This document shows, piece after piece, positions 45,424 to 55,774 of a stretch of DNA of 64,000 bases. The first letter of the stretch is position 1, and every line of letters starts with the position of its first letter. The notes under the pieces are model-generated. The model ran no database searches. It had not been told where the DNA came from and worked only from the letters and a program-made list of their open reading frames with translations. This stretch comes from Providencia stuartii (GTDB lineage Bacteria > Pseudomonadota > Gammaproteobacteria > Enterobacterales > Enterobacteriaceae), in NCBI GenBank assembly GCA_900455155.1, contig UGUC01000002.1:1-64000 (forward strand). Reading direction: 5' to 3'. The translations under genes were made by a program, and so were the position numbers.

Positions 45424-47279
45424 TGAAAGCGCTGTTTAATAAAGCGCTCGAAGCGCGATTATTCACTCCCCTTGATATCCAGTTTGCTTATAACATTACA
45501 CAAGAGCAAAACCCAACATTATTACTGCTTACCGCATTATTGAGTGCTGAGACGATGGCGGGGCATGTCTGCTTGTCATTATCTGATTTCAGTCAGGAAA
45601 AACTGTTTGCAGGGCGCCATCCTGAACTTGCAGACGAATTTTGGCACGCAATAGGTACACCTGATCCAGAAACCATTTATCACCTAGTTAAAAATGCCCC
45701 TTTTGTCTGCTTAGCGGGGGAAAGTGAATTATCCCCCTTGGTGTTATCGGGGGAGTTTTTATATTTTCAGCGGCTATGGCAATATGAGCAAAGTGTTTCA
45801 GACTACTTTTCACACACCGGACTACCTCAATATGATGCTCTGCGCATTAAAGGAATATTAGACGCTCTTTTCCCGCAAAGTGATGAAATTGACTGGCAAA
45901 AAATAGCTGCCGCAGTGGCTGTCACTAGCCGAGTTTCCGTGATTTCAGGGGGGCCTGGCACGGGGAAAACAACCACAGTTGCTCGAATTTTAGCGGCATT
46001 GGTTAAATTGGCTGTAGAGAATAAACAACGTATTCAAATTGAATTAGCAGCGCCGACAGGTAAAGCTGCGGCACGTTTAACAGAGTCGTTGGGGGCAGCA
46101 CTCGATGACTTGTCATTGACCGATGAAGAGCGATATATGTTGCCTAATCAGGCAAAAACACTGCATAGGCTATTAGGGGCACAACCTGAAAGCCAGCAAT
46201 TCCGCTATCACCGCGATAATTTATTAACACTGGATATTTTGATTGTTGACGAGGCTTCCATGGTGGATTTACCCATGATGGGTAAATTAATCGAAGCCTT
46301 GCCAGTAAATGCCAAATTGATCTTTTTAGGGGATAAAGATCAATTAGCATCCGTCGAAGCGGGGGCTGTACTTGGAGATATTTGCCAATTTGCGGATCAA
46401 GGATATAGCCCTCAACGTGCCCAAGAATTGGCTCAACTGACAGGATACGCACTCGATCACTTTACATCAAATACAGGCCCTTTGATCAGAGATAGCCTCT
46501 GCCTACTGCGTAAAAGTTACCGTTTTTCGGCTTCTTCGGGTATCGGGCAGCTTGCTTTTGCGGTTAATGATGGAGATACCAAGCGTGCTGAAAAGTTATT
46601 AAACAGCACATTAAATGACGTGCATACTTATTTACAAGAAAGTGAGGATGATTATGCACAGATGTTGATAGCGGCATCTAATTTCTATCGAGATTATCTT
46701 CTATCAGTAAAAGCTAGACAGGATCCGGCTGAGATTTTATTTAAATTTAATCAATTTCGTTTGTTGACAGCTTTGAGAGATGGCCCCTATGGTGTAACAG
46801 GGATAAACGAAAAATTAGAAAAACTGCTTCATCGGCAGGGGCTTATTCATCGGCCATTAAACCAAATAAATAAACATTATGCAGGTAGGCCAATTATGAT
46901 CAGCCGAAATGATAGTCCATTAGGGCTATTTAATGGCGATATAGGGATAATCCTGCCTGATGAAGAAGGGGCACTTAGAGCTTATTTTCAGTATCCCGAT
47001 GGCTCAATTAAGGGGATCCAACCTAATCGGTTGCCTTTACATGAAACAGCATATGCAATGACTGTACATAAATCACAAGGTTCAGAGTTTGCTCATACCG
47101 CCTTAGTACTACCGAAGGTATATTCACCAGTCGTCACTCGAGAGCTTGTGTATACTGCAATAACTCGCGCCAAAAAAGAACTTTCTTTGTATTGCACGAT
47201 TAAGATTTTACGCCGTGCCATTGAGACACCGACGAAACGACGTAGTGGCTTAGCAATACAGCTCATGAATGTAAAATAA
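45420..47279 (+). CDS. recD: exodeoxyribonuclease V subunit alpha
   Basis: 5'-3' helicase subunit of RecBCD. The 619-residue protein has Walker A GGPGTGKTTTVARI near residue 177, LDILIVDEASMVDLP (motif II), GDKDQLASVEAGAVLGD, and the C-terminal UvrD-like block AYAMTVHKSQGSEF with VYTAITRAKKEL. The ATG overlaps the recB stop by 4 nt. Unlike recB and recC it reads without a break. Confidence 0.97.
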   Translation: MMKALFNKALEARLFTPLDIQFAYNITQEQNPTLLLLTALLSAETMAGHVCLSLSDFSQEKLFAGRHPELADEFWHAIGTPDPETIYHLVKNAPFVCLAGESELSPLVLSGEFLYFQRLWQYEQSVSDYFSHTGLPQYDALRIKGILDALFPQSDEIDWQKIAAAVAVTSRVSVISGGPGTGKTTTVARILAALVKLAVENKQRIQIELAAPTGKAAARLTESLGAALDDLSLTDEERYMLPNQAKTLHRLLGAQPESQQFRYHRDNLLTLDILIVDEASMVDLPMMGKLIEALPVNAKLIFLGDKDQLASVEAGAVLGDICQFADQGYSPQRAQELAQLTGYALDHFTSNTGPLIRDSLCLLRKSYRFSASSGIGQLAFAVNDGDTKRAEKLLNSTLNDVHTYLQESEDDYAQMLIAASNFYRDYLLSVKARQDPAEILFKFNQFRLLTALRDGPYGVTGINEKLEKLLHRQGLIHRPLNQINKHYAGRPIMISRNDSPLGLFNGDIGIILPDEEGALRAYFQYPDGSIKGIQPNRLPLHETAYAMTVHKSQGSEFAHTALVLPKVYSPVVTRELVYTAITRAKKELSLYCTIKILRRAIETPTKRRSGLAIQLMNVK

Positions 47280-47329
47280 ACGTAGTAGCCTTGGCTACAT
47301 AATTAGACTTAAATGCAAAAGGTAATAAT

Positions 47330-47899
47330 ATGGATACCCAGCCAACAACGACGGCAATAACAGTCACGCTTAAAGCGAGAATTCAGCCAGAAAGACGTGC
47401 AGACTTAGAAGATGCCTTTATGCATGTTATGCAAAGTATGGAAAAAGATATTCATGTGACAGGTGGTGGCACGTTACTTTCAGACAATGGTGAAATTGAT
47501 GAGTGTGATATTGAGTTATCTGTTGCAGAGGCGAATGATGAAAATATCAGCTTAATTATTCAATTGTTTTCATCCATGTTGGCGCCGAAAGGATCACGTT
47601 TAGTTATTCATGGTGAAGACATTGTGATTGAATTTGGTGATGAAGAAGGGTTAGCCCTTTATTTAAATGGTACTGATTTGCCCGACGAAGTTTATGAAAA
47701 TAGCGATATTAACGATATTTTCGATAAATTAGACGAGGCTGTAGAAGATATTGGTGCGATCCATGGTGTGTGGGAAGGTCCTACAGAAACAGCGTTCTAT
47801 TTCTATGGCGCATCATTTGCCGAAATGTCATCACTGCTACAACCTTTAATCGATAGCATACCGCTATGCCAAAAATCAAGAGTGGTACAAATCGCCTAG
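47330..47899 (+). CDS. hypothetical acidic protein between recD and argA
   Basis: A 189-residue acidic cytosolic protein that I do not recognise. It begins MDTQPTTTAITVTLKARIQPE. Short blocks include GGGTLLSDNGEIDECDIE, APKGSRLVIHGEDIVIEFG and FYFYGASFAEMSS. No signal peptide, membrane segment or catalytic motif is visible. E. coli has no gene here (recD is followed by argA on the opposite strand). An AAAGGTAAT site precedes the ATG. It is followed by a 13-bp perfect inverted repeat shared with the convergent argA end. Confidence 0.8.
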   Translation: MDTQPTTTAITVTLKARIQPERRADLEDAFMHVMQSMEKDIHVTGGGTLLSDNGEIDECDIELSVAEANDENISLIIQLFSSMLAPKGSRLVIHGEDIVIEFGDEEGLALYLNGTDLPDEVYENSDINDIFDKLDEAVEDIGAIHGVWEGPTETAFYFYGASFAEMSSLLQPLIDSIPLCQKSRVVQIA

Positions 47900-47906
47900 G
47901 TTGATT

Positions 47907-47942
47907 GACTAACCTGACAGTAAGTAAATTGTCAGGTTAGTC
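47907..47942. terminator. perfect 13-bp inverted repeat between convergent genes
   Basis: GACTAACCTGACA (47907-47919) and TGTCAGGTTAGTC (47930-47942) are exact inverted repeats with a 10-nt loop. It sits between the stops of the 47330 gene and argA. There is no long T-run, so it would act as a bidirectional hairpin, possibly with weak termination. Confidence 0.6.
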
Positions 47943-47952
47943 GAGCTAAAGT

Positions 47953-49296
47953 CTATTTATCGGCTTTTGCATGTAAATCTAGCATCAAAATTTTAGAACG
48001 GCGTTGGTAGTTATATAGCGCCTGTTTTTTCAATGGCAACATCTCAATCTCAGCGGGAATAAATCCCCTTTCTTGGAACCAATGAATACTACGTGTGGTT
48101 AAAACAAATAGCTTTGCTAACCCTAATTGCTTAGCCTGTAGGGAAACACGATGTAAAAGTTCTTCTCCCCGCGAAGAGCTACGGTAGTCAGGATGCACGG
48201 CGACACAAGCCATTTCCCCCAGTTTTTCTTCGGGGTAAGGGTAGAGAGCCGCACAAGCAATCACTAAGTTATCTCGTTCAATGATCGTAAATTTATCGAT
48301 TTCCATCTCAAGTTGCTCCCGTGAACGTCTTACAAGGATGCCTTGCTGCTCAAGAGGGCGAATTAACTCAAGAATACCGCCGATATCATTAATATTAGCA
48401 CGACGGATTTGTTCGGCGCTTTCCATGACAATTTGTGTACCAATGCCATCGCGCGAAAAGAGCTCTTGGATTAGCGAGCCATCTTCTTGATAACTTAATA
48501 AATGGCTGCGACGAACACCGCGGCGGCAAGCTTTCGCCGCGCCACGTAAAAAGCGCACAGTACCTGAATAATAATCCCCTTCGGATTCCAGCTCTTGGAT
48601 CCTATCTTCGGCTTCATCGGGAAATAATTCTGATAAAATATTGCCATCTTTATCAGCGACTCCTTGTGAAGAACAAAAGCCGATTAACTTTTCAGCCTTC
48701 ATTTTCACTGCGAGTTGAGTGGCTATTTCCTCAGAAGTGAGATTAAAACTTTCACCAGTAACAGACACGGCAACCGGACCAATAAGTACGATAGAGCCAT
48801 TATCCAGTTGTTTATTGATAGCATCTTCATCAATGCGGCGGATACGCCCGCTATGGCAGTAATCAACGCCATCATCCACACCGAGTGGTTGCGCGATCAC
48901 AAAGTTACCGCTGACAACACTAATATGAGCGCCTTGTAAAGGTGTGTTACTCAGACTCATCGATAAACGAGCCGTAATATCAAGTAATAAGGCACCAGAG
49001 GCTTGCTTAACGTATTCAAGTGTATTCGCATCCGTTACGCGGGTATGTTTATGATAAACAGCCTCATAATTATGCTCGGCTAAAATATCTTCGATTTGAG
49101 GGCGAGCGCCGTAAACTACGATAATGCGGATACCAAGACTATGTAATAATCCTATATCATTGACAATACTCGGAAAATTCTCATGCGCAATTGCTTCTCC
49201 ACCAAGCATAATAATAAATGTTTTGCCACGGTGGGCATTGATATAAGGAACCGAATGGCGAAACTCATCTACCAATTCGGTGCTGCGCTCTTTCAT
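47953..49296 (-). CDS. argA: N-acetylglutamate synthase (amino-acid N-acetyltransferase)
   Basis: First step of arginine synthesis: acetyl-CoA plus glutamate to N-acetylglutamate. 447 residues from ATG 49296 ([12 protein letters not shown]), which has an AAGAGGG site before it. The N-terminal amino-acid-kinase-like domain has [12 protein letters not shown] and VVYGARPQI, where feedback by arginine acts in E. coli. The C-terminal GNAT domain has [21 protein letters not shown]. Two ARG boxes lie just upstream. Convergent with the 47330 gene and divergent from amiC. Confidence 0.97.
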   Translation of the reverse strand: MKERSTELVDEFRHSVPYINAHRGKTFIIMLGGEAIAHENFPSIVNDIGLLHSLGIRIIVVYGARPQIEDILAEHNYEAVYHKHTRVTDANTLEYVKQASGALLLDITARLSMSLSNTPLQGAHISVVSGNFVIAQPLGVDDGVDYCHSGRIRRIDEDAINKQLDNGSIVLIGPVAVSVTGESFNLTSEEIATQLAVKMKAEKLIGFCSSQGVADKDGNILSELFPDEAEDRIQELESEGDYYSGTVRFLRGAAKACRRGVRRSHLLSYQEDGSLIQELFSRDGIGTQIVMESAEQIRRANINDIGGILELIRPLEQQGILVRRSREQLEMEIDKFTIIERDNLVIACAALYPYPEEKLGEMACVAVHPDYRSSSRGEELLHRVSLQAKQLGLAKLFVLTTRSIHWFQERGFIPAEIEMLPLKKQALYNYQRRSKILMLDLHAKADK

Positions 49297-49309
49297 AACC
49301 ACCCTCTTA

Positions 49310-49348
49310 ACTGAATTTTTATTCGCTATTAATGTATTTTTATTCTTT
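49310..49348 (-). promoter_or_regulatory. tandem ARG boxes (ArgR operator) of argA
   Basis: TGAATTTTTATTCG (49312-49325) matches the ARG core TGAATwwwwATTCA with one mismatch. TGTATTTTTATTCT (49333-49346) matches with two. Their starts are 21 bp apart, the spacing of paired 18-bp ARG boxes with 3 bp between. They lie 16-50 bp upstream of the argA ATG. Arginine-dependent repression is expected. Confidence 0.85.
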
Positions 49349-49539
49349 TTAGCGATAAATATCAAGCAAAATATAGGATAAGACTTGTAACATTTTTATT
49401 ATTTGGGTTTACATATCTCTATATTTAAATGTGTATTCTTGATGACAGTATGCGAATGATTCGCTAGAGTTTATGTTTCTGGCCTCTATTTGGCTTTTGT
49501 TCTAAAATCACCTGATATTCAGTTTTAGGTTCGGAATTA

Positions 49540-50795
49540 TTGATGAGTCACCCAGATCACTGTCCATCTAAACGCCGCCTTTTACAAGGAGCGGCAGCGG
49601 TTATGTTGCTTAGTGTCAGCCCATTTGGCTTTGCTGCGAATACAAATGTGATCGCAGTACGTATCTGGCCTGCATCAAGTTATACGCGCGTGACGCTAGA
49701 ATCGAGTGCTCCATTAAAATATCGCCAGTTGGTACTGCATAACCCTGAACGCATCGTTATCGATTTGGAAGGGGTACAGCTGAACAACATTCTGAAGCAG
49801 ATGGGAACTCAAATCCAATCTCGCGACCCGCATTTAAAATTAGTACGGGTCGGGCAGTTTGATCCAAAAACAGTGCGTCTTGTTTTTGAAGTCAAAAATA
49901 AAGTCAGCCCACAGATTTTTACTATCGCGCCCGTTGCTGAATTTAAAAACCGTTTGGTGTTAGATTTCTATCCGGGTAAAGGGGTAGAAACATCGGACGA
50001 TCCATTGCTTGCCTTATTGGAAGATTATAATAAAGGCGATTTAGAAGAGAAAATGCCTGCTCAGGCGAAGAAACCGGGTAAAGCAGGTCGAGATCGCCCC
50101 ATTATTATTATGATTGACCCAGGGCATGGGGGGGAAGATCCCGGCGCAATGGGGAAATACAAAACGCGAGAAAAAGATGTGGTTTTACAAATCGCTCGCC
50201 GTTTGAAAGCGTTAATCGATAAAGATCCCAAAATGCGTGCCTATATGACTCGTAACGAGGATGTATTTATTCCATTGAAGGTTAGGGTCGCTAAGGCTCG
50301 AAAAAATGCAGGCAGACTTGTTTGTTTCGATTCACGCTGATGCCTTTACCAATCGCTCAGCTCACGGTTCATCTGTGTTTGCCTTATCGACTAAAGGTGC
50401 CACCAGTAATACCGCTCGTTACCTCGCTCAGACACAGAACGAGGCTGACTTAATTGGTGGGGTGAGCAAAAGTGGTGATGTTTACCTTGACCATACCATG
50501 CTTGATTTAGTGCAAACAGCAACCATTAATGACAGCCTCAAAATTTGGTGATGAGGTTTTAAAGCGCATGGGCAAAGTCAATCGGCTACATAAAAATAAA
50601 GTTGATCAGGCAGGCTTTGCGGTATTGAAGGCGCCGGAGATCCCTTCAATCTTGGTTGAAACAGCCTTTATCAGTAACTTAGAAGAAGAGCGTAAATTGA
50701 AAACCGCGAAGTTCCAGCAGCAGATGGCGGAATCTATCTTCCAAGGGATTAAAGCCTATTTTCGTAATGGCGGCGAATTAGCGATTAGAAATTAG
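49540..50795 (+). CDS. amiC: N-acetylmuramoyl-L-alanine amidase AmiC (two frameshifts)
   Basis: Periplasmic zinc amidase that splits septal peptidoglycan. A twin-arginine signal is present ([13 protein letters not shown]). An AMIN domain follows (about residues 40-135, [16 protein letters not shown]), then the Amidase_3 domain: [15 protein letters not shown] with zinc-binding His and Glu, FVSIHADAF, and the terminal VETAFISN. Breaks at 50301-50306 (6 A for 5) and 50540-50543 (4 A for 3); repair gives [12 protein letters not shown] and [12 protein letters not shown]. The gene order argA / amiC / initiator tRNAs / mltA is as in E. coli. Confidence 0.94.
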
Positions 50796-50891
50796 CCGCT
50801 AGAATAAAATCGATAAATTAGAAAAGGTGACTGGCTGAAAAGTGAGTTGCCTTTTTTATTATTGCATTGATTTAATAGGAAAAATAAGAAT

Positions 50892-50968
<77 letters not shown>

Positions 50969-50997
50969 ACTGAAGAGGTAAATATAACAGGGGATAT

Positions 50998-51074
<77 letters not shown>

Positions 51075-51105
51075 CCTGAAATATTTTTGATACTAATTTG
51101 AGGAT

Positions 51106-51182
<77 letters not shown>

Positions 51183-51195
51183 TCCGATAGCGGGC

Positions 51196-51223
51196 ACTAT
51201 ACTCGGGATGAGATCTGATGCAA
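51196..51223 (-). promoter_or_regulatory. promoter of the initiator-tRNA operon
   Basis: On the minus strand: -35 TTGCAT (51218-51223), 16-bp spacer, -10 TATAGT (51196-51201), then GCCCGC, a GC-rich discriminator of the kind linked to stringent control. The first tRNA begins 14 nt after the -10. The rest of 51224-51521 is AT-rich and should hold the mltA promoter; no gene is seen there. Confidence 0.8.
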
Positions 51224-51521
51224 GTTTTTTTGTGTATTTTTTTCAAATTTCCGCATAGATAGAACAAAATATACACTTAGTGGTCAAATATTAATCATTT
51301 TAATGGGGCGGTGAGATTGATTAACAGGCAATAGGCTAAATCCTTTTTTTAGAGTCGATGATAAAAAATAAATGTGAATTATCCATTGCGGGGAAAAATA
51401 ATAACCAGTAATAAGTCCACAATTTGTACGGCGATAGGAGAGTAAGTATTTTTAGCCGTTTCATTCTTTATGTGGGTTTGCTATTGTGCGCTTCATATTG
51501 GATTGGAGTGGGCGATATAAC

Positions 51522-52615
51522 ATGAAATTATGGCAAAAATGGTGTGTAGCAGGTGCGTTTGTATCTTTACTTGTTGGCTGTCAATCTCACCCGACAGATC
51601 AAGGGCAGCAGTATAAAGATGGACGTTTAAAGCAAGATCTTCAGCAAGTAAGCCAAGTAAATGTTCAAGGGCGCCCAATCAATTCACAAGATTTTTATCG
51701 GCAAGTTAATGAAATCAAGAATGCGTCACCGCGTTTGTTTCAAGGTAACAATGATACCTATCATGCGATTGAAAACTGGCTAGTTGCAGGGGGAGATCCT
51801 AAAAAACTGGCGAGTTTCAACTTAACCGCCTTTCAAATGGAAGGGGTGGATAATTATGGTAACGTACAATTTACTGGGTATTACACGCCGGTTATCCAAG
51901 CTCGCCGTACCAAACAGGGGGAATTCAGCACCCACTTTATGCAATGCCACCTAAAGGGAAAAAACGCCTCCCCAGCCGAGCCGCGATATACAATGGTGCT
52001 TTAAGCGATAAAACTCATTCTAGCCTACAGTAACTCCGCCATGGATAACTTTATGATGGAAGTTCAAGGTAGCGGCTATGTGGATTTTGGTGATGGTAAG
52101 CCCGCTGAATTTCTTTGGTTATGCGGGGAAAAATGGGCATGCTTATAAGAGCATAGGTAAAGTGCTTGTCGATCGTGGTGAAGTGCCGTTAGAGAAAATG
52201 TCACTGCAAGCGATCCACGATTGGGCGAATAGCCATAGCGAAACAAGAAGTGCGCGAATTACTCGAACAAAATGCTTCCTTTGTTTTCTTCAAACCACAA
52301 TCATTTGTTCCTGTCAGAGGCGCTAGTGCAGTACCATTAATTGCTAAAGCATCAGTTGCATCGGATAAAACACTTATTCCGCCAGGCACAGCGCTATTAG
52401 CAGAAATACCTGTACTTGATAATGCAGGGAAATTTACGGGACGCTATGAAATGCGTATGATGATTGCCCTAGATGTTGGTGGTGCAATTAAAGGACATCA
52501 TTTCGATATCTATCATGGAACAGGTCATGAAGCAGGTAGAATGGCCGGTTTTTATAATCATTACGGAAGAGTGTGGGTGTTGAAAAAGAGCCAGCCACTT
52601 TTCGGTCATATGTAG
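51522..52615 (+). CDS. mltA: membrane-bound lytic murein transglycosylase A (four frame errors)
   Basis: Outer-membrane lipoprotein that cleaves peptidoglycan glycan strands with 1,6-anhydro product. The lipobox is LLVGC with Cys near residue 21. Start ATG 51522. Blocks FTGYYTPVIQARR, QGSGYVDFGDG, NFFGYAGKNGHAYKSIG and DIYHGTGHEAG are typical. Breaks: a missing T at 51924-51925 (the only -1 found), an extra A at 52010-52013, an inserted G at 52104 and an extra A at 52241-52243. Repaired, the product is about 364 residues, near the E. coli length. Confidence 0.92.
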
Positions 52616-52636
52616 TTATTAAGGTTACTATTTACT

Positions 52637-53455
52637 ATGCAAACTAAGCTTTCAGATGCTTGGATGCAGCGTTTTGCTGGGATCGGACGTCTTTATGGAC
52701 AGCAAGCGCTATCACTTTTTGCTCGTTCTCATATTTGTGTTATTGGGATTGGGGGGGTCGGTGTTTGGGCTGCAGAAGCACTCGCACGGACGGGAATAGG
52801 GCAGATTACCCTGATTGATATGGATGATATCTGTATCACTAATACCAATCGTCAGTTGCATGCACTTAAATCCACAGTGGGTCAGCCAAAAGTTGAAGTC
52901 ATGAAAGCACGGATTTTAGAAATAAATCCTGAATGCGTTGTGAATATCGTGGATGATTTTGTGAGCGTAGATAATGTGGCTGAGTTGCTCTCTACGGGGT
53001 TTGATTATGTTATTGATGCCATCGATAGTGTCAGGCCGAAGGCGGCTCTGTTGGCCTACTGTCGGCGTTATAAAATCCCCGTTGTAACGACAGGGGGCGC
53101 AGGAGGGCAAATCGACCCAACTCAGATCCAAGTAACAGACTTAGCGAAAACGATCCAAGATCCCCTTGCCGCAAAATTACGTGAGCGCCTGAAATCCGAT
53201 TTTAATGTTGTTAAAAATAGCAAAGGTAAATTAGGCATAGACTGCGTATTTTCAACAGAGCAATTAGTTTATCCGCAAAGTGATGGCTCCGTCTGTGCGG
53301 CTAAAAGTACCGCTGACGGCTCTAAAAGAATGGATTGCGCTTCAGGCTTTGGGGCGGCAACGATGGTGACAGCAAGTTTTGGTTTTATTGCAGTATCACA
53401 TGCTCTGAAGAAGATGGTCGCAAAATTAGAGCGGGAAAATTCGCTCAAAAGCTGA
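52637..53455 (+). CDS. tcdA: tRNA threonylcarbamoyladenosine dehydratase
   Basis: E1-like enzyme (CsdL) that cyclises t6A37 to ct6A in ANN-reading tRNAs. 272 residues with the nucleotide-binding GIGGVG near residue 36, NTNRQLHAL, and IDAIDSVRPK. The C-terminal hydrophobic part probably anchors it at the membrane. It is convergent with csdE-csdA, which supply sulfur transfer to the same pathway. Intact. Confidence 0.96.
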   Translation: MQTKLSDAWMQRFAGIGRLYGQQALSLFARSHICVIGIGGVGVWAAEALARTGIGQITLIDMDDICITNTNRQLHALKSTVGQPKVEVMKARILEINPECVVNIVDDFVSVDNVAELLSTGFDYVIDAIDSVRPKAALLAYCRRYKIPVVTTGGAGGQIDPTQIQVTDLAKTIQDPLAAKLRERLKSDFNVVKNSKGKLGIDCVFSTEQLVYPQSDGSVCAAKSTADGSKRMDCASGFGAATMVTASFGFIAVSHALKKMVAKLERENSLKS

Positions 53456-53480
53456 GGCTATTTTCATAGCCTCTAGTACA

Positions 53481-53942
53481 TTATTCGGCAGGTGTCATTT
53501 CGCTGGCAAAGTTGCGAATAGTCGTTATTAATGCGGCTATTCCATTTTGTCGAGATTCACTGAGTTGGCCAGATAACCCAGTTCTATTCAAAATATCCTC
53601 AAAATCGACAGCGAGGATCGCTTGGCTATTTTTTTGTTCCACTGCGGCTAATAAAATCGCAAATAGCCCTTTAACAACGCGTCCTTCACTATCGCCATAA
53701 AAATGAAATGTTTGGTCATCGTTGAGTCTTGCACCAATCCACACTCTGTTTTCGCAACCTTTCACTTCCTGAGTCTGCTGCTTTTGCTCATCAGTCAGAG
53801 TCGGTAGTTGACGAGCGAGTTGGATAAGCAAGCGATATTTATCTTCCCACGCTTTTTGTGCTGAAAATTGTTCAATAATCTCTTCAATTTTCAGTGTCGT
53901 ACCGAAAGGGTGTGGAACAAATGTCGATATTATTGAAGTCAT
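53481..53942 (-). CDS. csdE: sulfur acceptor protein CsdE
   Basis: SufE-like partner that takes persulfide sulfur from CsdA. 153 residues; the acceptor cysteine lies in EVKGCENRVW. The FYGDSEGRVVKGLFAILLA block is typical of SufE/CsdE. It lies 9 nt downstream of csdA. Intact. Confidence 0.95.
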   Translation of the reverse strand: MTSIISTFVPHPFGTTLKIEEIIEQFSAQKAWEDKYRLLIQLARQLPTLTDEQKQQTQEVKGCENRVWIGARLNDDQTFHFYGDSEGRVVKGLFAILLAAVEQKNSQAILAVDFEDILNRTGLSGQLSESRQNGIAALITTIRNFASEMTPAE

Positions 53943-53951
53943 TCGGCTTCC

Positions 53952-55161
53952 TTATTCATCATTCAGTATTGAGAGTGCAAATTTTACTGCGTTAATAAAT
54001 TTATCAATATCTTGCTGATCATTGTAAGGCATGACAGAGATGCGTAAGCAGCCTGTAATAGCAATTGCATCCATTAATGGTTGCGTACAATGTTGCCCAT
54101 AGCGTAATGCAATTTTTTGTTCAGTCAACAATAGGCCCAAATCGCTATGATGTATGCCAGCGAAATTAAAGGAAAGTAGCGGAGTATTAGGCTGGCTATA
54201 GCAGATAAACCCCTCTAATTTGCTGAGTTCTTCGTATGCGTAGTGGATGAGTGAACAACAATAGGCCTCAGATTGGTGTAAATCGATGTGAGATAACCAG
54301 TCAAGAGTGGCCGAAAAGGCAATGACGCCAGCAATATTTGGTGTGCCAGCTTCAAAACAATAAGGAACAGGAGCGGGAGTAAAGCCCTCAAAATTAACTT
54401 CTGATAACATTTTACCGCCACCATGCCATGGTGACATCGCAGCCAACAACTGTGGTTTGCCATAGCAAACGCCAAGCCCAGTTGGGCCATATAATTTATG
54501 GGCGGAGAAAGCATAAAAATCGATATTCAAAGCGGTGACATGAATTGGGGCATGTACCACACCTTGTGCGCCATCAACGACAACGAGCGCCCCAGCCGCA
54601 TGAGCTAGTGACGTTACTGCTGCTAAATTTGTTTGATAGCCTGTTACGTTTGACATCTGGGTGATAGCGATCACTTTGCTACGTGGATTAAGTAGCGGCT
54701 TAAGGCTTTCAATATCGAGGGTGTAGTGTTGAGTGACAGGCCATTTGACAATTTTTGCACCAGTTTTGCTGTGCAAGAATCAGCCAAGGTAATAAATTAG
54801 AGTGGTGTTCTAATTCGCTAACAATAATTTCATCATTTGCTGTTAAATGATTTCTAAAATAACTTTGGGCAATAAGGTTAATGGACTCGGTGGTTCCTCG
54901 GGTCCAAATAATGGTATTTTCACTCTCTGCATTAATCAATTTCGCGACACGTTTCCTGCCTTGTTCATAATTTTCAGTAATTCGTAACGACTCTGGAGAT
55001 TGACCTCGATAAACTGAACTGCCAGAGTGACGGTAATAGTTATCTGCGGCTTCAATCATTGAGTTTGGTTTTAAGGCTGTTGCTGCACTATCAAGATGAA
55101 TCGTTTGAGAATTGATAGCTGGAAATTGTTTTCGAAATTGTGTTGCAGAAAAATGGTACAT
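53952..55161 (-). CDS. csdA: cysteine desulfurase CsdA (one frameshift)
   Basis: PLP enzyme of the class V aminotransferase fold that frees sulfur from cysteine or cysteine sulfinate. The PLP lysine is in FSAHKLYGPTG, the active cysteine in RYGQHCTQPL, and the N-terminus is FPAINSQTIHLDSAAT. The break at 54764-54767 (4 A for 3 on the coding strand) is repaired to QQTGAKIVKWPVTQ. The reconstructed length is about 402 residues, as in E. coli. Confidence 0.94.
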
Positions 55162-55470
55162 TATATGTGTTCTTTATCTAAATATTTGGTGTTTGGTTTG
55201 TAATCATAATTATTGATGATATTCTCGATTTATTCATCGAAATCTTTTGTTACATTTAATTTTACCGCTGGTTTTTATTAGAGCTTTAGAAAAAATTAGG
55301 GAAATGATTATGCCTTTTACTGCATATTGCAATCATTTTTCTTTTGTCTTTTCGGTGATCTCATCTTTGGATGGGGAAAATTCAAGAATTATCTTAAATA
55401 TTTAACTGATAATATTTTTTTGTAAACTGGTTAAAACCTGTCTTGAAAATGTTATTTGCAATTGTTAGGC
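55162..55470. other. 309-nt AT-rich gap between csdA and gcvB
   Basis: No reading frame or structured element supported. It holds the csdA promoter (minus strand) and whatever lies after the gcvB terminator. Confidence 0.5.
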
Positions 55471-55672
55471 AAAAAAAAGCACCGCAATTAAAGCGGTGCA
55501 TCATAAAATCACTATGGACAGACAGGGTAAATGTACAGGAAGTGAAAAAAACAGTAGCTAAAGCTACAAAGTCTGGCATTCCCAGACAACTTGCAAACAC
55601 AACATCACAACCACAAAGCCAAAAGTTTCAAAGTAACTAAACTCTGTAACTTTTCGTTCCGGCTTAGGAAGT
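55471..55672 (-). ncRNA. gcvB: GcvB small RNA
   Basis: About 202 nt, divergent from gcvA, as in E. coli. The 5' end ACTTCCTAAGCCGGAACG, the GU-rich seed region around GTGGTTGTGATGTTGTG (R1), the block ACTTCCTGTACATTTACCC and CTGTCTGTCCATAGTG (R2/R3 side) are nearly identical to E. coli. The terminator GCACCGCTTTAATTGCGGTGC (coding strand, 55479-55500) with eight T ends it. GcvB represses amino-acid transport mRNAs with Hfq. It is activated by GcvA in relatives. Confidence 0.97.
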
Positions 55673-55678
55673 GTGCAT

Positions 55679-55707
55679 ACTATAGGTATTTACTGGCGTA
55701 TCCTCAA
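55679..55707 (-). promoter_or_regulatory. gcvB promoter
   Basis: Minus strand: -35 TTGAGG (55702-55707), 17-bp spacer, -10 TATAGT (55679-55684); the RNA start is predicted at 55672. It lies in the shared gcvA-gcvB control region, where GcvA would bind. Confidence 0.8.
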
Positions 55708-55774
55708 TGGACAATTTATAATGCTTCGGATGAGAAAAAACTAATGCGTATAACCCTATCAAGTAGAAGTGATT

